A stretch of 64,000 nucleotides of DNA from Streptomyces sp. NBC_01431 (GTDB lineage: Bacteria; Actinomycetota; Actinomycetes; Streptomycetales; Streptomycetaceae), in NCBI RefSeq assembly GCF_036231355.1, contig NZ_CP109496.1, forward strand, positions 2,604,001 through 2,668,000, written 5' to 3'. Each line of letters starts with the position of its first letter. Position 1 is the first letter of the stretch. Below the pieces are notes generated by a model. It was not told where the DNA came from. It did not search any database and saw nothing but the letters and a program-made list of their open reading frames with translations. The translations under genes and the position numbers were made by a program. This document shows, piece after piece, positions 20,651 to 30,391 of this stretch.

Positions 20651-23600
20651 TCAGGCCCGCCTGAACCTCAGCGTGCGCAGTTCGAAGGGCCGGAGCGTCA
20701 CCCGGACTCCGCCGGTCACCGCCTCGCCCTCCCCGAGCGGCCGCTCAAGCAGGTCGGTCGGGGTGACGGACACCGCGGGGAACCCGGGAGCGACGACGGC
20801 CGAGGCCCGCCCGCCCAGCGCCTCGTGGAACCGCACCACCACGTCCCCGCTCCCGTCGTCCGCCAGCTTCACCGCCGTGACGACCACCGCGTCGTTGTCG
20901 ACCGCGACCAGCGGTGCGACCGGCCCGGCGCCGGTCACCGTGCGTTCGGGCAGGTTCACCCGGTAGCCCTCCCGTACCGCGTCGCCGATCGTCGCGCCCG
21001 GCACCAGCGCGTGCCGGAACCGGTGCAGGCCCTGGTCGGTCTCCGGGTCGGGGAAGCGCGGGGCGCGCAGGAGCGAGACCCGCAGGGTCGTCGTCGTACC
21101 CGCGTCGCGGGAACGTACCGTGCGCGTGACGTCATGGCCGTACGTCGAGTCGGTGACCAGCGCCACCCCCCAGCCCGGCTCCTCCAGGTGCACGAACCGG
21201 TGGTTGCACGCCTCGAACTTGGCGGCCTCCCAGCTGGTGTTGGTGTGGGTGGCCCGGTGGAAGTGGCCGAACTGGGTCTCGGACGCGTACCGCTCGGCGT
21301 GCACGTCCAGCGGGAAGGCCAGCTTCAGGAACTTCTCCGTCTCGTGCCAGTCGACCTCGGTTTCGATGTCCAGGCGGCCCGAGCCGGGGGCGAGGGAAAG
21401 GAGCTGGGTGACCCTCGATGCCCCGAAGGTCCTGACCACCCGCACCGACGCGCCCTCCCCCGCCGTCACCTCATCGGCTTCGATCAGGTCCGTCACCGAG
21501 TTGCGGTAGAACGCGTCGACGTCCCACGCGTCCCACATGTTCGGGAAGTCGGGGTGGATCTGGAGCAGGTTCGCGGGGCTCTCCGGCGCGATCGACTCCC
21601 GGTCCGCCTCCAGGTCGTACGCCGAGACCACCAGGCCCCGCCCGTCGATCACCACGCGCAGCCGTCCGTTGTCGAGGACGAAGCCCCCGTCCGGGGCGGC
21701 GGAGCGATCGACGTTTGCGGCCGGCGCCACCACCGCGGCCGCTCCCGCCGCCACTTGATGGCGCGCGTGCGGCGCCGCGTTGAAGACGAGGCGCCGGCCG
21801 CCCTCGCCCGCCAGCGCGCGCTGGGCGGACTCGATGATGCCGGTCAGCTCGGCGGCGACAGCCGCGTACGTCTTCTCGGCCTCGCGGTGCACCCAGGCGA
21901 TGGACGACCCCGGCAGGATGTCGTGGAACTGGTGGAGGAGGACGGTTTTCCAGATCCGGTCCAACTCGGCGTGGGGATAGGCGAATTCGGCGTCGCGCAC
22001 CGCCGCCGTCGCCGACCACAGTTCGGCCTCGCGCAGCAGGTGTTCGCTGCGCCGGTTGCCCTGCTTCGTCTTGGCCTGGCTGGTGAGGGTGGCCCGGTGC
22101 AGTTCCAGGTACAGCTCGCCGACCCACACCGCCGGGTTCGGGTACTCCGCCTCGGCCTTCTCGAAGAACTCCGCGGGCCTCTCCCACACGACCCGCGCGC
22201 TGCCCTCCAGGTTCCGCAGCCGGGCCGCCTTGGCGATCATCTCGCGGGTGGTGCCGCCGCCCCCGTCGCCCCAGCCGGTCGGCGCGAGCGAGTGCCGGGC
22301 GACGCCCTTGTCCTTGAAGTTCCGTGCCGCGTGGGCGATCTCGCTGCCCTTCATGGCGCAGTTGTAGGTGTCGACGGGCGGGAAGTGGGTGAAGATCCGG
22401 GTGCCGTCGATGCCCTCCCACTGGAACGTGTGGTGCGGGAACTTGTTGGTCTGGGACCAGGAGATCTTCTGGGTCAGGAGCCACTTGGAGCCCGCCGCCT
22501 TGATGATCTGCGGCAATCCGGCCGCGAACCCGAAGGTGTCCGGCAGCCACGCCTCTTCGTTCTCGACCCCGAACTCGTCCAGGAAGAAACGCTTGCCGTG
22601 CACGAACTGCCGGGCCATCGCCTCGGAGCCCGGCATGTTGGTGTCGGCCTCCACCCACATGCCGCCGGCCGGTACGAAGCGGCCGTCGGCGACCGCCTTG
22701 ACGACCTTCGCCCACACCTCGGGGCGGTGCTCCTTGATCCACGCCCACTGCTGGGCCTGCGACATGGCGAAGACGAACTCCGGCTCGTCGTCCAGGAGCG
22801 CCGTCATGTTGGACGTGGTGCGCGCCACCTTGCGTACGGTCTCGCGCAGCGGCCACAGCCACGCCGAGTCGATGTGGGCGTGACCGACCGCGCTGATGCG
22901 GTGGGCGGAGGGCTCGGCGGGCGATGACAGAACGCCCTCCAGCTCCGAACGGGCCGCCGCCGCAGTGCCGTTGACGTCCTGGAGGTCGATCGCGTCGAGG
23001 GCCCGGTCCACGGCGCGCAGGATGTCCCAGCGCCGGCCCGATTCGACGGGCAGCTCCCGCATCAGCTCGCCGAGCACCTCCAGGTCGATGACCAGGCGCC
23101 ACACGGTCTCGTCGAAGACCGCGAGGTCCATCCGGGCCAGCTTGTACTGCGGCTCGCTCCCGGCGGTCTCCCGGTCGCCCAACTGGGTGGGCAGGAAGGG
23201 GTGGTAGTCCAGGATCACCGGGTTGGAGGCGGCCTCGACATGCAGGCGCACCTCTTCGCCACCGTCGACGGGGGCCCCGACGCGCACCCACTGGTTGCGC
23301 GGGTTGAGGCCCTTCACCGGGGTGCCGTCGGGTCGGTAGACCAGGCCCTCGCACTGGAAGCCCGGCATGTTCTCGTCGAAGCCGAGGTCGAGGATCGCCT
23401 CCACCGACTTCCCCGCCCACTCCTCGGGCACGGTCCCGGTGACCCGGAACCAGCTGGTCCCCCAGGGCGCGCCCCACATGTCGCCGACCACGATCGGCCG
23501 CGGCTCGCCGGCCAGCCCGTCGGCCACCGGCACCGGTTCCCCCGGCGCGTGCCATACGGCGACCTCCAGCGGCACCGACTCGGGGTACACCGCTGGACGG

Positions 23601-23659
23601 ACGCGCTCGTCCAGAACGCGCTTGAGGCGGGCTTCGACCAGGCCGCGGTCGTCATGCAT
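20651..23659 (-). CDS. GH38 alpha-mannosidase
   Basis: The 1002-residue cytoplasmic alpha-mannosidase has no signal peptide. It has the GH38 zinc-site motif GHAHIDSAWLWP near residue 260 and the nucleophile region MWVEADTNMPGSE near residue 338, followed by the helical middle domain and the long C-terminal beta domains. It removes alpha-linked mannose from imported oligosaccharides. It is the last gene of an operon on this strand: solute-binding protein, two permeases, GH5, GH85, then this, with 32 bases to the preceding gene. The ATG at 23659 has AAGGG upstream. Linkage preference cannot be read from sequence. Confidence 0.93.
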   Translation of the reverse strand: MHDDRGLVEARLKRVLDERVRPAVYPESVPLEVAVWHAPGEPVPVADGLAGEPRPIVVGDMWGAPWGTSWFRVTGTVPEEWAGKSVEAILDLGFDENMPGFQCEGLVYRPDGTPVKGLNPRNQWVRVGAPVDGGEEVRLHVEAASNPVILDYHPFLPTQLGDRETAGSEPQYKLARMDLAVFDETVWRLVIDLEVLGELMRELPVESGRRWDILRAVDRALDAIDLQDVNGTAAAARSELEGVLSSPAEPSAHRISAVGHAHIDSAWLWPLRETVRKVARTTSNMTALLDDEPEFVFAMSQAQQWAWIKEHRPEVWAKVVKAVADGRFVPAGGMWVEADTNMPGSEAMARQFVHGKRFFLDEFGVENEEAWLPDTFGFAAGLPQIIKAAGSKWLLTQKISWSQTNKFPHHTFQWEGIDGTRIFTHFPPVDTYNCAMKGSEIAHAARNFKDKGVARHSLAPTGWGDGGGGTTREMIAKAARLRNLEGSARVVWERPAEFFEKAEAEYPNPAVWVGELYLELHRATLTSQAKTKQGNRRSEHLLREAELWSATAAVRDAEFAYPHAELDRIWKTVLLHQFHDILPGSSIAWVHREAEKTYAAVAAELTGIIESAQRALAGEGGRRLVFNAAPHARHQVAAGAAAVVAPAANVDRSAAPDGGFVLDNGRLRVVIDGRGLVVSAYDLEADRESIAPESPANLLQIHPDFPNMWDAWDVDAFYRNSVTDLIEADEVTAGEGASVRVVRTFGASRVTQLLSLAPGSGRLDIETEVDWHETEKFLKLAFPLDVHAERYASETQFGHFHRATHTNTSWEAAKFEACNHRFVHLEEPGWGVALVTDSTYGHDVTRTVRSRDAGTTTTLRVSLLRAPRFPDPETDQGLHRFRHALVPGATIGDAVREGYRVNLPERTVTGAGPVAPLVAVDNDAVVVTAVKLADDGSGDVVVRFHEALGGRASAVVAPGFPAVSVTPTDLLERPLGEGEAVTGGVRVTLRPFELRTLRFRRA

Positions 23660-23691
23660 GAGGGGTGTCCCTTTCGGAGTCGGTGAGGTGG

Positions 23692-25701
23692 TTACCAGGG
23701 GTGGACGGCCGGGGCCGCGCCGGACGCGGTGTACAGCTCGCCCAGGGCACGCACCTCGAAGTGTGCTCGCCGCTCGCCCTGTTCGGGCGCCAGTCCGGGT
23801 ACGTAGTACGCCTGCTGGCAGGTTCCGCCGAGGAAGCGCCGGCTGCCGTCGGGCAGGATCCGGTGCAGCTCGTAGTGGCGTACCGGTCCGGGGGCGGCCC
23901 GCCAGCCGAAGCGCAGGCCGTCGGGGCCCGCGGTCACCTTCAACCGGGTTGGGGCGGACGGCACTTGACGGCGGTCATGCACGGCCAGGGCGCCCAGGCG
24001 GTAGGTGAGCGGGCCGGTCGCGGTGAGGCGTACGCCCAGGGCCCGCGCCGTCCCGGTCAGCCCTGCCAGGCTCAGCGTCGTCGTCCCCCAGCCGGTGCCC
24101 GCGCCGAGGGTCCCGGCGGGTAGGTAGGTGTACGGGTGGGGTGCGCCCGGAGTCGCGGGCTCGCCCGTGGCCACGGCCAGCTCGACGGCTATCTCGCCCC
24201 GGTCGGCGCGGTGGGTGAGCTCGACCACCGTTCGGCTGGTGAGGGCGAGGCGCGTCGCGTACAGGTCGAGGGTGACGGGCGCTCCCGGCGCGCCGTCGAC
24301 CAGGACGCTGCTGCCGCCGCGCCAGGCGTCCGCGAAGTCGAAGGTGACGGACGGACGGCGGCCCGTGGTGCGGGTGACCCAGCGGCGGGAGGGCAGCCGG
24401 TCCTGGAGGCCGAGGTGGTTCCAGGGTGCGGCGGAGGTCACCGTGCCGCGGTCGTACCAGCGCAGTCCGTGCCCGGTGTTGAACGTCGTCGCGAAGGGCA
24501 GTGCGGTGATCGTCGAGCGGTCGGCGACGGCGACGGCCGGGGCGCGCCAGGAGGCGTCGGTGTCGGGCCGCGAGGGGTCGAGGGAGGGGCCGGTCCAGAA
24601 ACGGTCGTCAGCGGCGTGGAAGTCGCCGGGGGTACGGTTCGCGGGAAGGTGGCCCAGCGTCCACTCGGGCCGGTAGAAGCCGTACGAGACGATGTGCGCC
24701 CGGTGGTTCGGGATGATGGCGTCCCAGTCCACCGGGGTGTCCCAGCCGTTGGACTCCACGTCCACGCCCGCCCGCAACTCATAGCGGCAACGGCCCAGTT
24801 GCTGCGCCTTGTGCCCGGAGGACGCGAGGGTGTTCGCCGTCCAGCGGAAGTCGAGGAACATGTCGTCGGCGGCCTGGAAGAACGTCTGGTTCTGGCTGGT
24901 GAGCGCGCCCTGCCAGCTCACCGAACCGTTCGCGGTCATCGAGTCGTACCAGGTGACGCGCTGCCCCCTGGCCGCGCCGAGCGAGGTCAGCTCCTTGAGG
25001 AAGCCGCGCATGTCCGTGGCGAGGGCGGTGTTGCCGCCGTCGGTCTCGGCGTTGACGAACCAGCCGTCGAAGCCGTACGCGGCGGCTACCGCGACCAGCT
25101 GGGCGGCCAGCGGATAGCGGCCCACGGCGTCCTTCTGGACGAGGTCGCGGGTCCACTGGAGCTGTCCCCCGTAAGCGACGGGCGGCAGGAAGACGTTGCC
25201 GAGCACGGGCACGCCGTGGCGGTGGGCGGCGTCCACGACCGGCGCGTTCGGCGCGAGGATGAGGCCCTCGCCCGAGGAGCCGCCCCAGAAGACCAGTTCG
25301 TCGATGTAGGCCCAGTGCGTCAGCGCGTAGTAGTCGGCGGTGGCGGCGCCCTGTGCGGGGTTGGCGGCGGTGGGGCCGAAGGAGACGAGGGCCTGGATGC
25401 GGGCCTGGTCGCCGCGGGCGGTCGGGTTCGCCGCGGTGGGCGTGAAGCGCGGCGCCAGCGGCACCGAGGAGGCGTTGAACGCCAGATCGGCGTCGGTCGC
25501 CGAGTGCCAGGACTTGAGGCTGCGCCAGGTGACACCCGCTCCCGGGCTGCCCTCGGGCAACGAGTCCGGATACCAGTAGGAGGCGTACGGCCGGCGCGCC
25601 TGGGCGCCATTCCCCTTGGCCATGGCGGGAGTTGAGGGGAGCGCGGCGGCCGTGGCGCCGACTCCGGCGGCGAGCAGGACGGTGCGTCTGGTGGGCTTCA
25701 C
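23692..25701 (-). CDS. Secreted GH85 endo-beta-N-acetylglucosaminidase
   Basis: The 669-residue enzyme has a twin-arginine-type signal (KPTRRTVLLAAG, cleavage near AMA). Its GH85 barrel shows FVNAETDGG near residue 215, the Asn-x-Glu pair used in substrate-assisted catalysis, and VTWYDSMTANGSVSWQ. C-terminal beta-sandwich domains include a fibronectin-like end. GH85 enzymes cut between the two core GlcNAc residues of N-glycans, releasing Man-rich oligosaccharide ending in one GlcNAc. GTG 25701 is used because CAGGAGG precedes it and it begins the signal peptide. Its neighbours are a GH5, a GH38 and an importer, so it probably starts N-glycan use outside the cell. Confidence 0.9.
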   Translation of the reverse strand: MKPTRRTVLLAAGVGATAAALPSTPAMAKGNGAQARRPYASYWYPDSLPEGSPGAGVTWRSLKSWHSATDADLAFNASSVPLAPRFTPTAANPTARGDQARIQALVSFGPTAANPAQGAATADYYALTHWAYIDELVFWGGSSGEGLILAPNAPVVDAAHRHGVPVLGNVFLPPVAYGGQLQWTRDLVQKDAVGRYPLAAQLVAVAAAYGFDGWFVNAETDGGNTALATDMRGFLKELTSLGAARGQRVTWYDSMTANGSVSWQGALTSQNQTFFQAADDMFLDFRWTANTLASSGHKAQQLGRCRYELRAGVDVESNGWDTPVDWDAIIPNHRAHIVSYGFYRPEWTLGHLPANRTPGDFHAADDRFWTGPSLDPSRPDTDASWRAPAVAVADRSTITALPFATTFNTGHGLRWYDRGTVTSAAPWNHLGLQDRLPSRRWVTRTTGRRPSVTFDFADAWRGGSSVLVDGAPGAPVTLDLYATRLALTSRTVVELTHRADRGEIAVELAVATGEPATPGAPHPYTYLPAGTLGAGTGWGTTTLSLAGLTGTARALGVRLTATGPLTYRLGALAVHDRRQVPSAPTRLKVTAGPDGLRFGWRAAPGPVRHYELHRILPDGSRRFLGGTCQQAYYVPGLAPEQGERRAHFEVRALGELYTASGAAPAVHPW

Positions 25702-25723
25702 GGGGTGCCTCCTGGCGGGAGCG

Positions 25724-26965
25724 TTACCGGACCTGGTCGGGGGTGACGACTTCGGTGATGCCGCGTGCGGTGAGGTGGTCGTGGTCCCGCGCGCGTGCGT
25801 CGAGGACGGTGGTGGGGCGGGCGCCGTCGGCGGTGAGCCGGAAGAACGCCTCGAAGACGGGGCCGCCGGGGGCACACACCGAGCGGTTCGACGGGTCCTC
25901 GGGCACGACGAGCGCGGTGGTGCGGGGCGCGGGCGCGTAGTCGCGTACCCCGTCGCGGAACGCGGCGGCGGCCCGCGCGAGCACCTGGGCGGTGTCCTTC
26001 GGCCGCCCGTCGTTCGTCAACAGGCCCAGCCCGTATTCGAGTTCGGGGAAGTCCGCGAGGTCGCGCGAGACGTCGTGGGAGCACCACCAGGTGATGCCCC
26101 ACAGGTCCGGGCAGTCCAGGGCGTTCTCGATGGTCGCCCCGGTGAACGCGGCGGCGTGCACCGGCGGCACCAGGGGCGCCGGTGCGCCGACCTCCTGGAG
26201 CCAGACCGGCCGGTGCGGATCCTCGGCCCAGGCCTTGGACAGCTCGATCAGATAGGCGCCGTGGTGCTCGCTCGCGGCGGAGCGGCGTCCGTGGCGCTGC
26301 GCGGTGCCGTTGAACACCCAGGAGTGCACGGCGGTCAGCGCGCCGCGCCGGGCGGCCTGCGCCGGGGTGAACGGCATGTCGTCCTGGTACCAGCACGCGT
26401 CGTACTCGGCGTGCAGGTGGAGCTTGCCGGGCGCGCCCTCCTCGCAGGCCGCCAGCATCCGCTCCAGCCACCGGTCGATCTCGGCCTCGGTGGCCCGGTC
26501 GGGGTCGGGGTGCGGACCCGCCGAGAACTGGTTGACCTCGTTGCCGAGCGTCATGCCGATGAAGTTGGGCCGGTCGGCCAGCGCGGCGGCCAGGGTGCGC
26601 AGGTACGCGGCCTGCCCGTCGGCGACGTCGGGGTCGGTGAAGAGGTTGCGGCGGTGCCAGGTCCTGGTCCAGGCGGGCAGGAAGTCGAAGCTGGACAGGT
26701 GCCCTTGCAGACCGTCGACGTTGACGTCCAGACCGCGTTCGGCGGCGGCGTCCGCGAGGTCCACGAGGTGCTCGACCGCGCGGGGCCGGATCAGGGTGCG
26801 GTTGGGCTGGAAGTAGGGCCAGAGCGGGAAGACGCGTACGTGGTCGAGCCCGAGGGAGGCGATCGAGTCGAGGTCGGCCCGCACCGCGTTTGGATCGTAG
26901 TCGAGCCAGTGGTGGAACCAGCCTTGGCTGGGCGTGTAGTTGACGCCGAAGCGGGGGGCCGCCAT
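25724..26965 (-). CDS. GH5-family beta-mannosidase-like glycosidase
   Basis: The 413-residue TIM-barrel glycosidase opens with RFGVNYTPSQGWFHHW. The acid/base lies in TLGNEVNQF near residue 142 and the nucleophile in VWLQEVGAPAP near residue 256, the clan-A arrangement of GH5. There is no signal peptide, so it acts in the cytoplasm. I recall that GH5 subfamily 18 enzymes from bifidobacteria cut Man-beta-1,4-GlcNAc, and the location beside GH85 and GH38 genes favours that reaction. Subfamily is inferred from context, not shown. It lies 46 bases after the permease gene and 22 before GH85. Confidence 0.78.
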   Translation of the reverse strand: MAAPRFGVNYTPSQGWFHHWLDYDPNAVRADLDSIASLGLDHVRVFPLWPYFQPNRTLIRPRAVEHLVDLADAAAERGLDVNVDGLQGHLSSFDFLPAWTRTWHRRNLFTDPDVADGQAAYLRTLAAALADRPNFIGMTLGNEVNQFSAGPHPDPDRATEAEIDRWLERMLAACEEGAPGKLHLHAEYDACWYQDDMPFTPAQAARRGALTAVHSWVFNGTAQRHGRRSAASEHHGAYLIELSKAWAEDPHRPVWLQEVGAPAPLVPPVHAAAFTGATIENALDCPDLWGITWWCSHDVSRDLADFPELEYGLGLLTNDGRPKDTAQVLARAAAAFRDGVRDYAPAPRTTALVVPEDPSNRSVCAPGGPVFEAFFRLTADGARPTTVLDARARDHDHLTARGITEVVTPDQVR

Positions 26966-27011
26966 GAGGGTAGTGACTCCAGAGGTGTTGTACGGGGAGC
27001 GGACGCGCGGG

Positions 27012-27884
27012 TCAGCCCTTGACGGCGCCTTCGCCGACGCCCTTGAAGAAGAACCGCTGCAAACAGGCGAACATCACGATCAGCGGTGCGACGGCGATGA
27101 CGGTGCCCGCCGCGACGACGCGCTGGTTGTTGGAGAACGTGCCGTGCAGGAAGTTCAGGCCGACGGTCAGCGTGAAGTGGTCGGAGTCGGACAGCACGAT
27201 CAGCGGCCACAGGAAGTCGTCCCAGGCGCCCATGAAGGCGAAGATCGCGACGACCGCGAGGGTGCCCTTGACGGCGGGCAGCGCGATCCTGGTGAACCGC
27301 TGCCACACGTTGGCGCCGTCGATGACGGCCGCCTCTTCGATCTCGTACGGAAGGTTGTCGAAGGCGTTGCGCATCAGCAGCACGTTCATCGCGCCGATGC
27401 AGCCGGGGAGCACGACGGCGACCAGGGTGTTGTTGAGTTCGAGGGTGCGCATGGTCGCGAACTGGGCCAGCATGGTCGCTTCCATGGGCACCAGCAGGGC
27501 GAGTACGAAGACGGCCGCGGCGGCGGCGCGCCCCCTGAACCGGAGCCGGGAGAGCGCGTATCCGGCCATCGCGGCGCCGGCCACGTTGGTCAGGACGTTG
27601 CTGACGGCGACCTTGACGGAGTTCAGGACGAAGTCCCAGACCGGGATGATGTCCGCGACGCCCTGGTAGTTGGCGAAGGTCGGATGCTCGGGAAGCAGTC
27701 TGGGCGGCGAGGTGTAGATGTCCTCGGTGGTGCCCTTGAGCGAGGTGGACAGCTGCCACAGGAACGGCCCGATCATGATGAGCAGCACGATCAGGAGGGC
27801 CGTGTACCGCAGCGCCCGCACCGTGCGACGGCGGGGCACGCGTTCTGGACGCGGCTGGGCGGGGGTGTGGGCGGCGGCGGCCAT
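27012..27884 (-). CDS. Sugar ABC transporter permease (MalG-type)
   Basis: The 290-residue inner-membrane permease has six predicted helices. The EAA loop IEEAAVIDGANVWQRFTRIALP near residue 190 docks a cytoplasmic ATPase. No ATPase gene is in the operon, so a shared MsiK-type ATPase is expected. The ATG at 27884 overlaps the stop of the partner permease by one base (TGATG), so the two are translationally coupled. It forms the import channel with the next permease for the glycan delivered by the solute-binding protein. Confidence 0.92.
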   Translation of the reverse strand: MAAAAHTPAQPRPERVPRRRTVRALRYTALLIVLLIMIGPFLWQLSTSLKGTTEDIYTSPPRLLPEHPTFANYQGVADIIPVWDFVLNSVKVAVSNVLTNVAGAAMAGYALSRLRFRGRAAAAAVFVLALLVPMEATMLAQFATMRTLELNNTLVAVVLPGCIGAMNVLLMRNAFDNLPYEIEEAAVIDGANVWQRFTRIALPAVKGTLAVVAIFAFMGAWDDFLWPLIVLSDSDHFTLTVGLNFLHGTFSNNQRVVAAGTVIAVAPLIVMFACLQRFFFKGVGEGAVKG

Positions 27885-28843
27885 CAGCCCTTGTCCTTCC
27901 GGTCGGCCCGCAGTACGAGGAGCATCAGGACCAGGGTCAGCAGGAACAGCACGATGGACATGGCCGAGGCGTAACCGGTGCGGCCCTGGAGGCCGCTGCC
28001 GACGCGCTGGATGAGCATGACGAGGGTGGTGTCGTCGCCCCCGGGCCCGCCGGTCGGTCCGGCGATCAGGAAGACCTCGGTGAAGACCTTGAAGGCGGAG
28101 ACCGAGGAGAGGGCGGCCACCAGGACCATCGTGGAGCGCACGGACGGCATCGTGATGGAGACGAAGCGGCGGATCGGGCCCGCGCCGTCGACCTCGGCGG
28201 CCTCGTGCAGTTCCTTCGGTACGTTCGCGAGCGCCGCGAGGTAAATGATCATGTAGTAGCCGAGGCCCTTCCACACGGTCAGCGCCATCGAACTGAGCAG
28301 CAGCAGCCACTGGTTGGAAAGGAACGGCACCGGGTCGATGCCCACCAGGCGCAGCACCCCGTTGACGAAACCGCGGTCGTCCAGCATCCACACCCACATC
28401 AGCGCGACGACCACCACGGACGCCACGACCGGCGTGTAGTACGCGGACCGGAAGAAGGCGATGCCGGGGATGTGCCGCTGTACCAGGAGCGCGAGCAGCA
28501 GCGGCAGGAAGACCAGGCAGGGCACGACCAGGGCCACGTACAGCGCGCTGTTGCGCAGCGCCACCCAGAACTGGTCGTCGTGCACGAGTGCGGTGAAGTT
28601 GTCGAAGCCGACGAAGTCGCCGGTGGTGAGGGTGCGGGCGTCGGTGAACGACTTCCACACGGTGGCGAGGAACGGGTAGAGGTTGAAGGCGAGGGTGATC
28701 AGGAGGCCGGGCGCCAGGAACAGCCAGGGGCTGAACGCCTTGTGGGTACGGGCCGCGGTGCGGCCCGCGCGCCGGCCGGGGGCGGCGGTGCGCGGTCGGC
28801 CCGCGGCCCCCTTCGCGGCGACGGTCGGGGTGGAGGTGCTCAT
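27884..28843 (-). CDS. Sugar ABC transporter permease (MalF-type)
   Basis: The 319-residue permease has a ~40-residue basic cytoplasmic N-terminus followed by six predicted helices. The EAA motif reads ELHEAAEVDGAGPIRRFVSI near residue 225. It pairs with the MalG-type permease, whose start overlaps this stop. It lies 51 bases after the solute-binding lipoprotein gene. The substrate is expected to be the Man-rich oligosaccharide made by the neighbouring GH85 enzyme. Confidence 0.92.
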   Translation of the reverse strand: MSTSTPTVAAKGAAGRPRTAAPGRRAGRTAARTHKAFSPWLFLAPGLLITLAFNLYPFLATVWKSFTDARTLTTGDFVGFDNFTALVHDDQFWVALRNSALYVALVVPCLVFLPLLLALLVQRHIPGIAFFRSAYYTPVVASVVVVALMWVWMLDDRGFVNGVLRLVGIDPVPFLSNQWLLLLSSMALTVWKGLGYYMIIYLAALANVPKELHEAAEVDGAGPIRRFVSITMPSVRSTMVLVAALSSVSAFKVFTEVFLIAGPTGGPGGDDTTLVMLIQRVGSGLQGRTGYASAMSIVLFLLTLVLMLLVLRADRKDKG

Positions 28844-28894
28844 CGCCGGGACCGCCGGATCGGTGTCGAGGTGGTCATGTCGCGTTCCGCCGGA

Positions 28895-30190
28895 TCACTT
28901 CTGCTGGATCAGCTTGGTCATCTGCTCCGCCGCGCCGTCCAGGGCCTCCTTCGGGGACTCCTTGCCCTGGAGGCACTTGGCGATCTCGTTGCGCAGGATC
29001 GTCTTCATCTCGTCGCTGAAGAGGACGGGTGTGTAGTTGACGGCGGTCGGCAGCATCCTGGCGGAGGCGACCCGGATCTTGCCCTCCTCCGTGCCGTCGG
29101 CCCTGGTCCAGTACTCCTTGTCGAGCGAGCCCTTGGTGCTGGGGAAGACGGCGACCTTGTGGCCGAAGTCCTCCTGGTTCTTCTGGTCGGTGACGAAGTG
29201 CGCGAAGGCGAGCGCGGTCGCGGCGTTCTTGCTCTGCGAGTTGACCGACAGGCCCTGCAAGTACATGTTCTGCTTGCCGGTGTTGGTCGGTACGTCGGTG
29301 ATGCCGAGGCTGTTGTAGAGCGTGGGCGCGTTCTTCTTGAAGGTGTCCAGGTCGTGGGCGCTGCCGGGGTTCATGGCGAACTCCTGCTGGAGGAACTTCT
29401 GCCCGGCGGTCTCGGCGGTCAGCGTCAGCGCCTGCTGGTGGAGCCCACCCTCCTTGAACATCTCCTGATACTTCGTCAGGAACCCGACGCCCTTGGCGTC
29501 ATTGAACGTGAACCGCTTCCCGTCCTTGCTCATGATGTCGACGCCGTACCGCCCGAAGTCCTCGACGGTCGGCGGCTGGGCGAGCGTCGCCTTGCCCTTC
29601 TTCGCCAGCTGGGCGGCGTCCGCGAAGAGGTCGTCGAAGGTCTTCGGCGCCTTGTCGGGGTCGAGTCCGGCGTCCTTGAACATGGACTTGTTGTAGAAGA
29701 GCGGGCCGGTGTTCAGGTACCAGGGGAAGGCGTACGAGCCGTCGAGTCCCGGCATGTCGAAGCCCTGCCAGGCGCCGTCCAGGTATTCGGGCTTGAATGT
29801 GCCCGCGACCTTGTCCTTGTCGAGATTGAGCAGGGTGCCTGCCTTGGCCAGCGGATAGGCGAGGTCCGGGGAGAGGTTCACGACATCGGGGAGGGTGCCG
29901 GCGGAGGCGTCGGCGCTCAGCTTGTCGGCGTAGTTGTCGGCGGGCTGGTCCACCCACTTCACCTTCGTGCCGGGGTTAGCCTTCTCGAAGTCCTTGATGA
30001 CGCCTTCGAAGTAGTCCTTGAAGTTGGCGCGGAGGTTCCAGGTCTGGAACTTGATCTCGCCCTCGATCTTCCCGTCGGTGGCGGAACCCGCACCGCTCCC
30101 ACCGCCGCCGCACGCGCTGAGCACGGTGAGCGAGAGGGCCGCGCCGAGACCGACGGCCGTCCGGATCGCGACACTGCGATGAATGGACAT
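28895..30190 (-). CDS. Solute-binding lipoprotein of the N-glycan-type ABC importer
   Basis: The 431-residue lipoprotein has a signal peptide ending in lipobox LSAC at about residue 27, then a Gly/Ser linker. The mature part is a family-1 solute-binding fold: FQTWNLRANFKDYF at the N-terminus and FNPGTKVKWVDQ-type (ANPGTKVKWVD) strand. The ATG at 30190 has AAGGAG at a proper distance, so the longer upstream frame was rejected. It is first in the operon and is divergent from a LacI regulator across 201 bases holding a 12-base inverted repeat. Ligand is inferred from the downstream glycosidases. Confidence 0.9.
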   Translation of the reverse strand: MSIHRSVAIRTAVGLGAALSLTVLSACGGGGSGAGSATDGKIEGEIKFQTWNLRANFKDYFEGVIKDFEKANPGTKVKWVDQPADNYADKLSADASAGTLPDVVNLSPDLAYPLAKAGTLLNLDKDKVAGTFKPEYLDGAWQGFDMPGLDGSYAFPWYLNTGPLFYNKSMFKDAGLDPDKAPKTFDDLFADAAQLAKKGKATLAQPPTVEDFGRYGVDIMSKDGKRFTFNDAKGVGFLTKYQEMFKEGGLHQQALTLTAETAGQKFLQQEFAMNPGSAHDLDTFKKNAPTLYNSLGITDVPTNTGKQNMYLQGLSVNSQSKNAATALAFAHFVTDQKNQEDFGHKVAVFPSTKGSLDKEYWTRADGTEEGKIRVASARMLPTAVNYTPVLFSDEMKTILRNEIAKCLQGKESPKEALDGAAEQMTKLIQQK

Positions 30191-30284
30191 GAGTGGCTGA
30201 CTCCTTCGCCTCGTCCCGATGACGTTGCCGCACACCATGCAGCGCGAATTAATTGGCCGTCAATACCGAATAACTGGGCCAATT

Positions 30285-30385
30285 GACTAAACTCGCAGCT
30301 CAGCGCCACTAAAAAGGACTAAAGTCCCGAAAAACAGGTGGCAACTAACGCGGTTTAGTCACAGGCAGCTAAACCGCGTTACCAT
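30285..30385. promoter_or_regulatory. LacI-type operator region with leaderless lacI-family promoter
   Basis: A perfect 12-base inverted repeat AACGCGGTTTAG (30347-30358) / CTAAACCGCGTT (30369-30380) has a 10-base spacer. Its right arm ends on TACCAT (30380-30385), a TANNNT -10 placed 6 bases before the regulator ATG at 30392. GGACTAAAGTCC (30316-30327) is a second palindrome, and ACTAAA recurs at 30286 and 30305. This region would let the regulator repress both itself and the importer operon. Confidence 0.68.
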
Positions 30386-30391
30386 CGGCCC

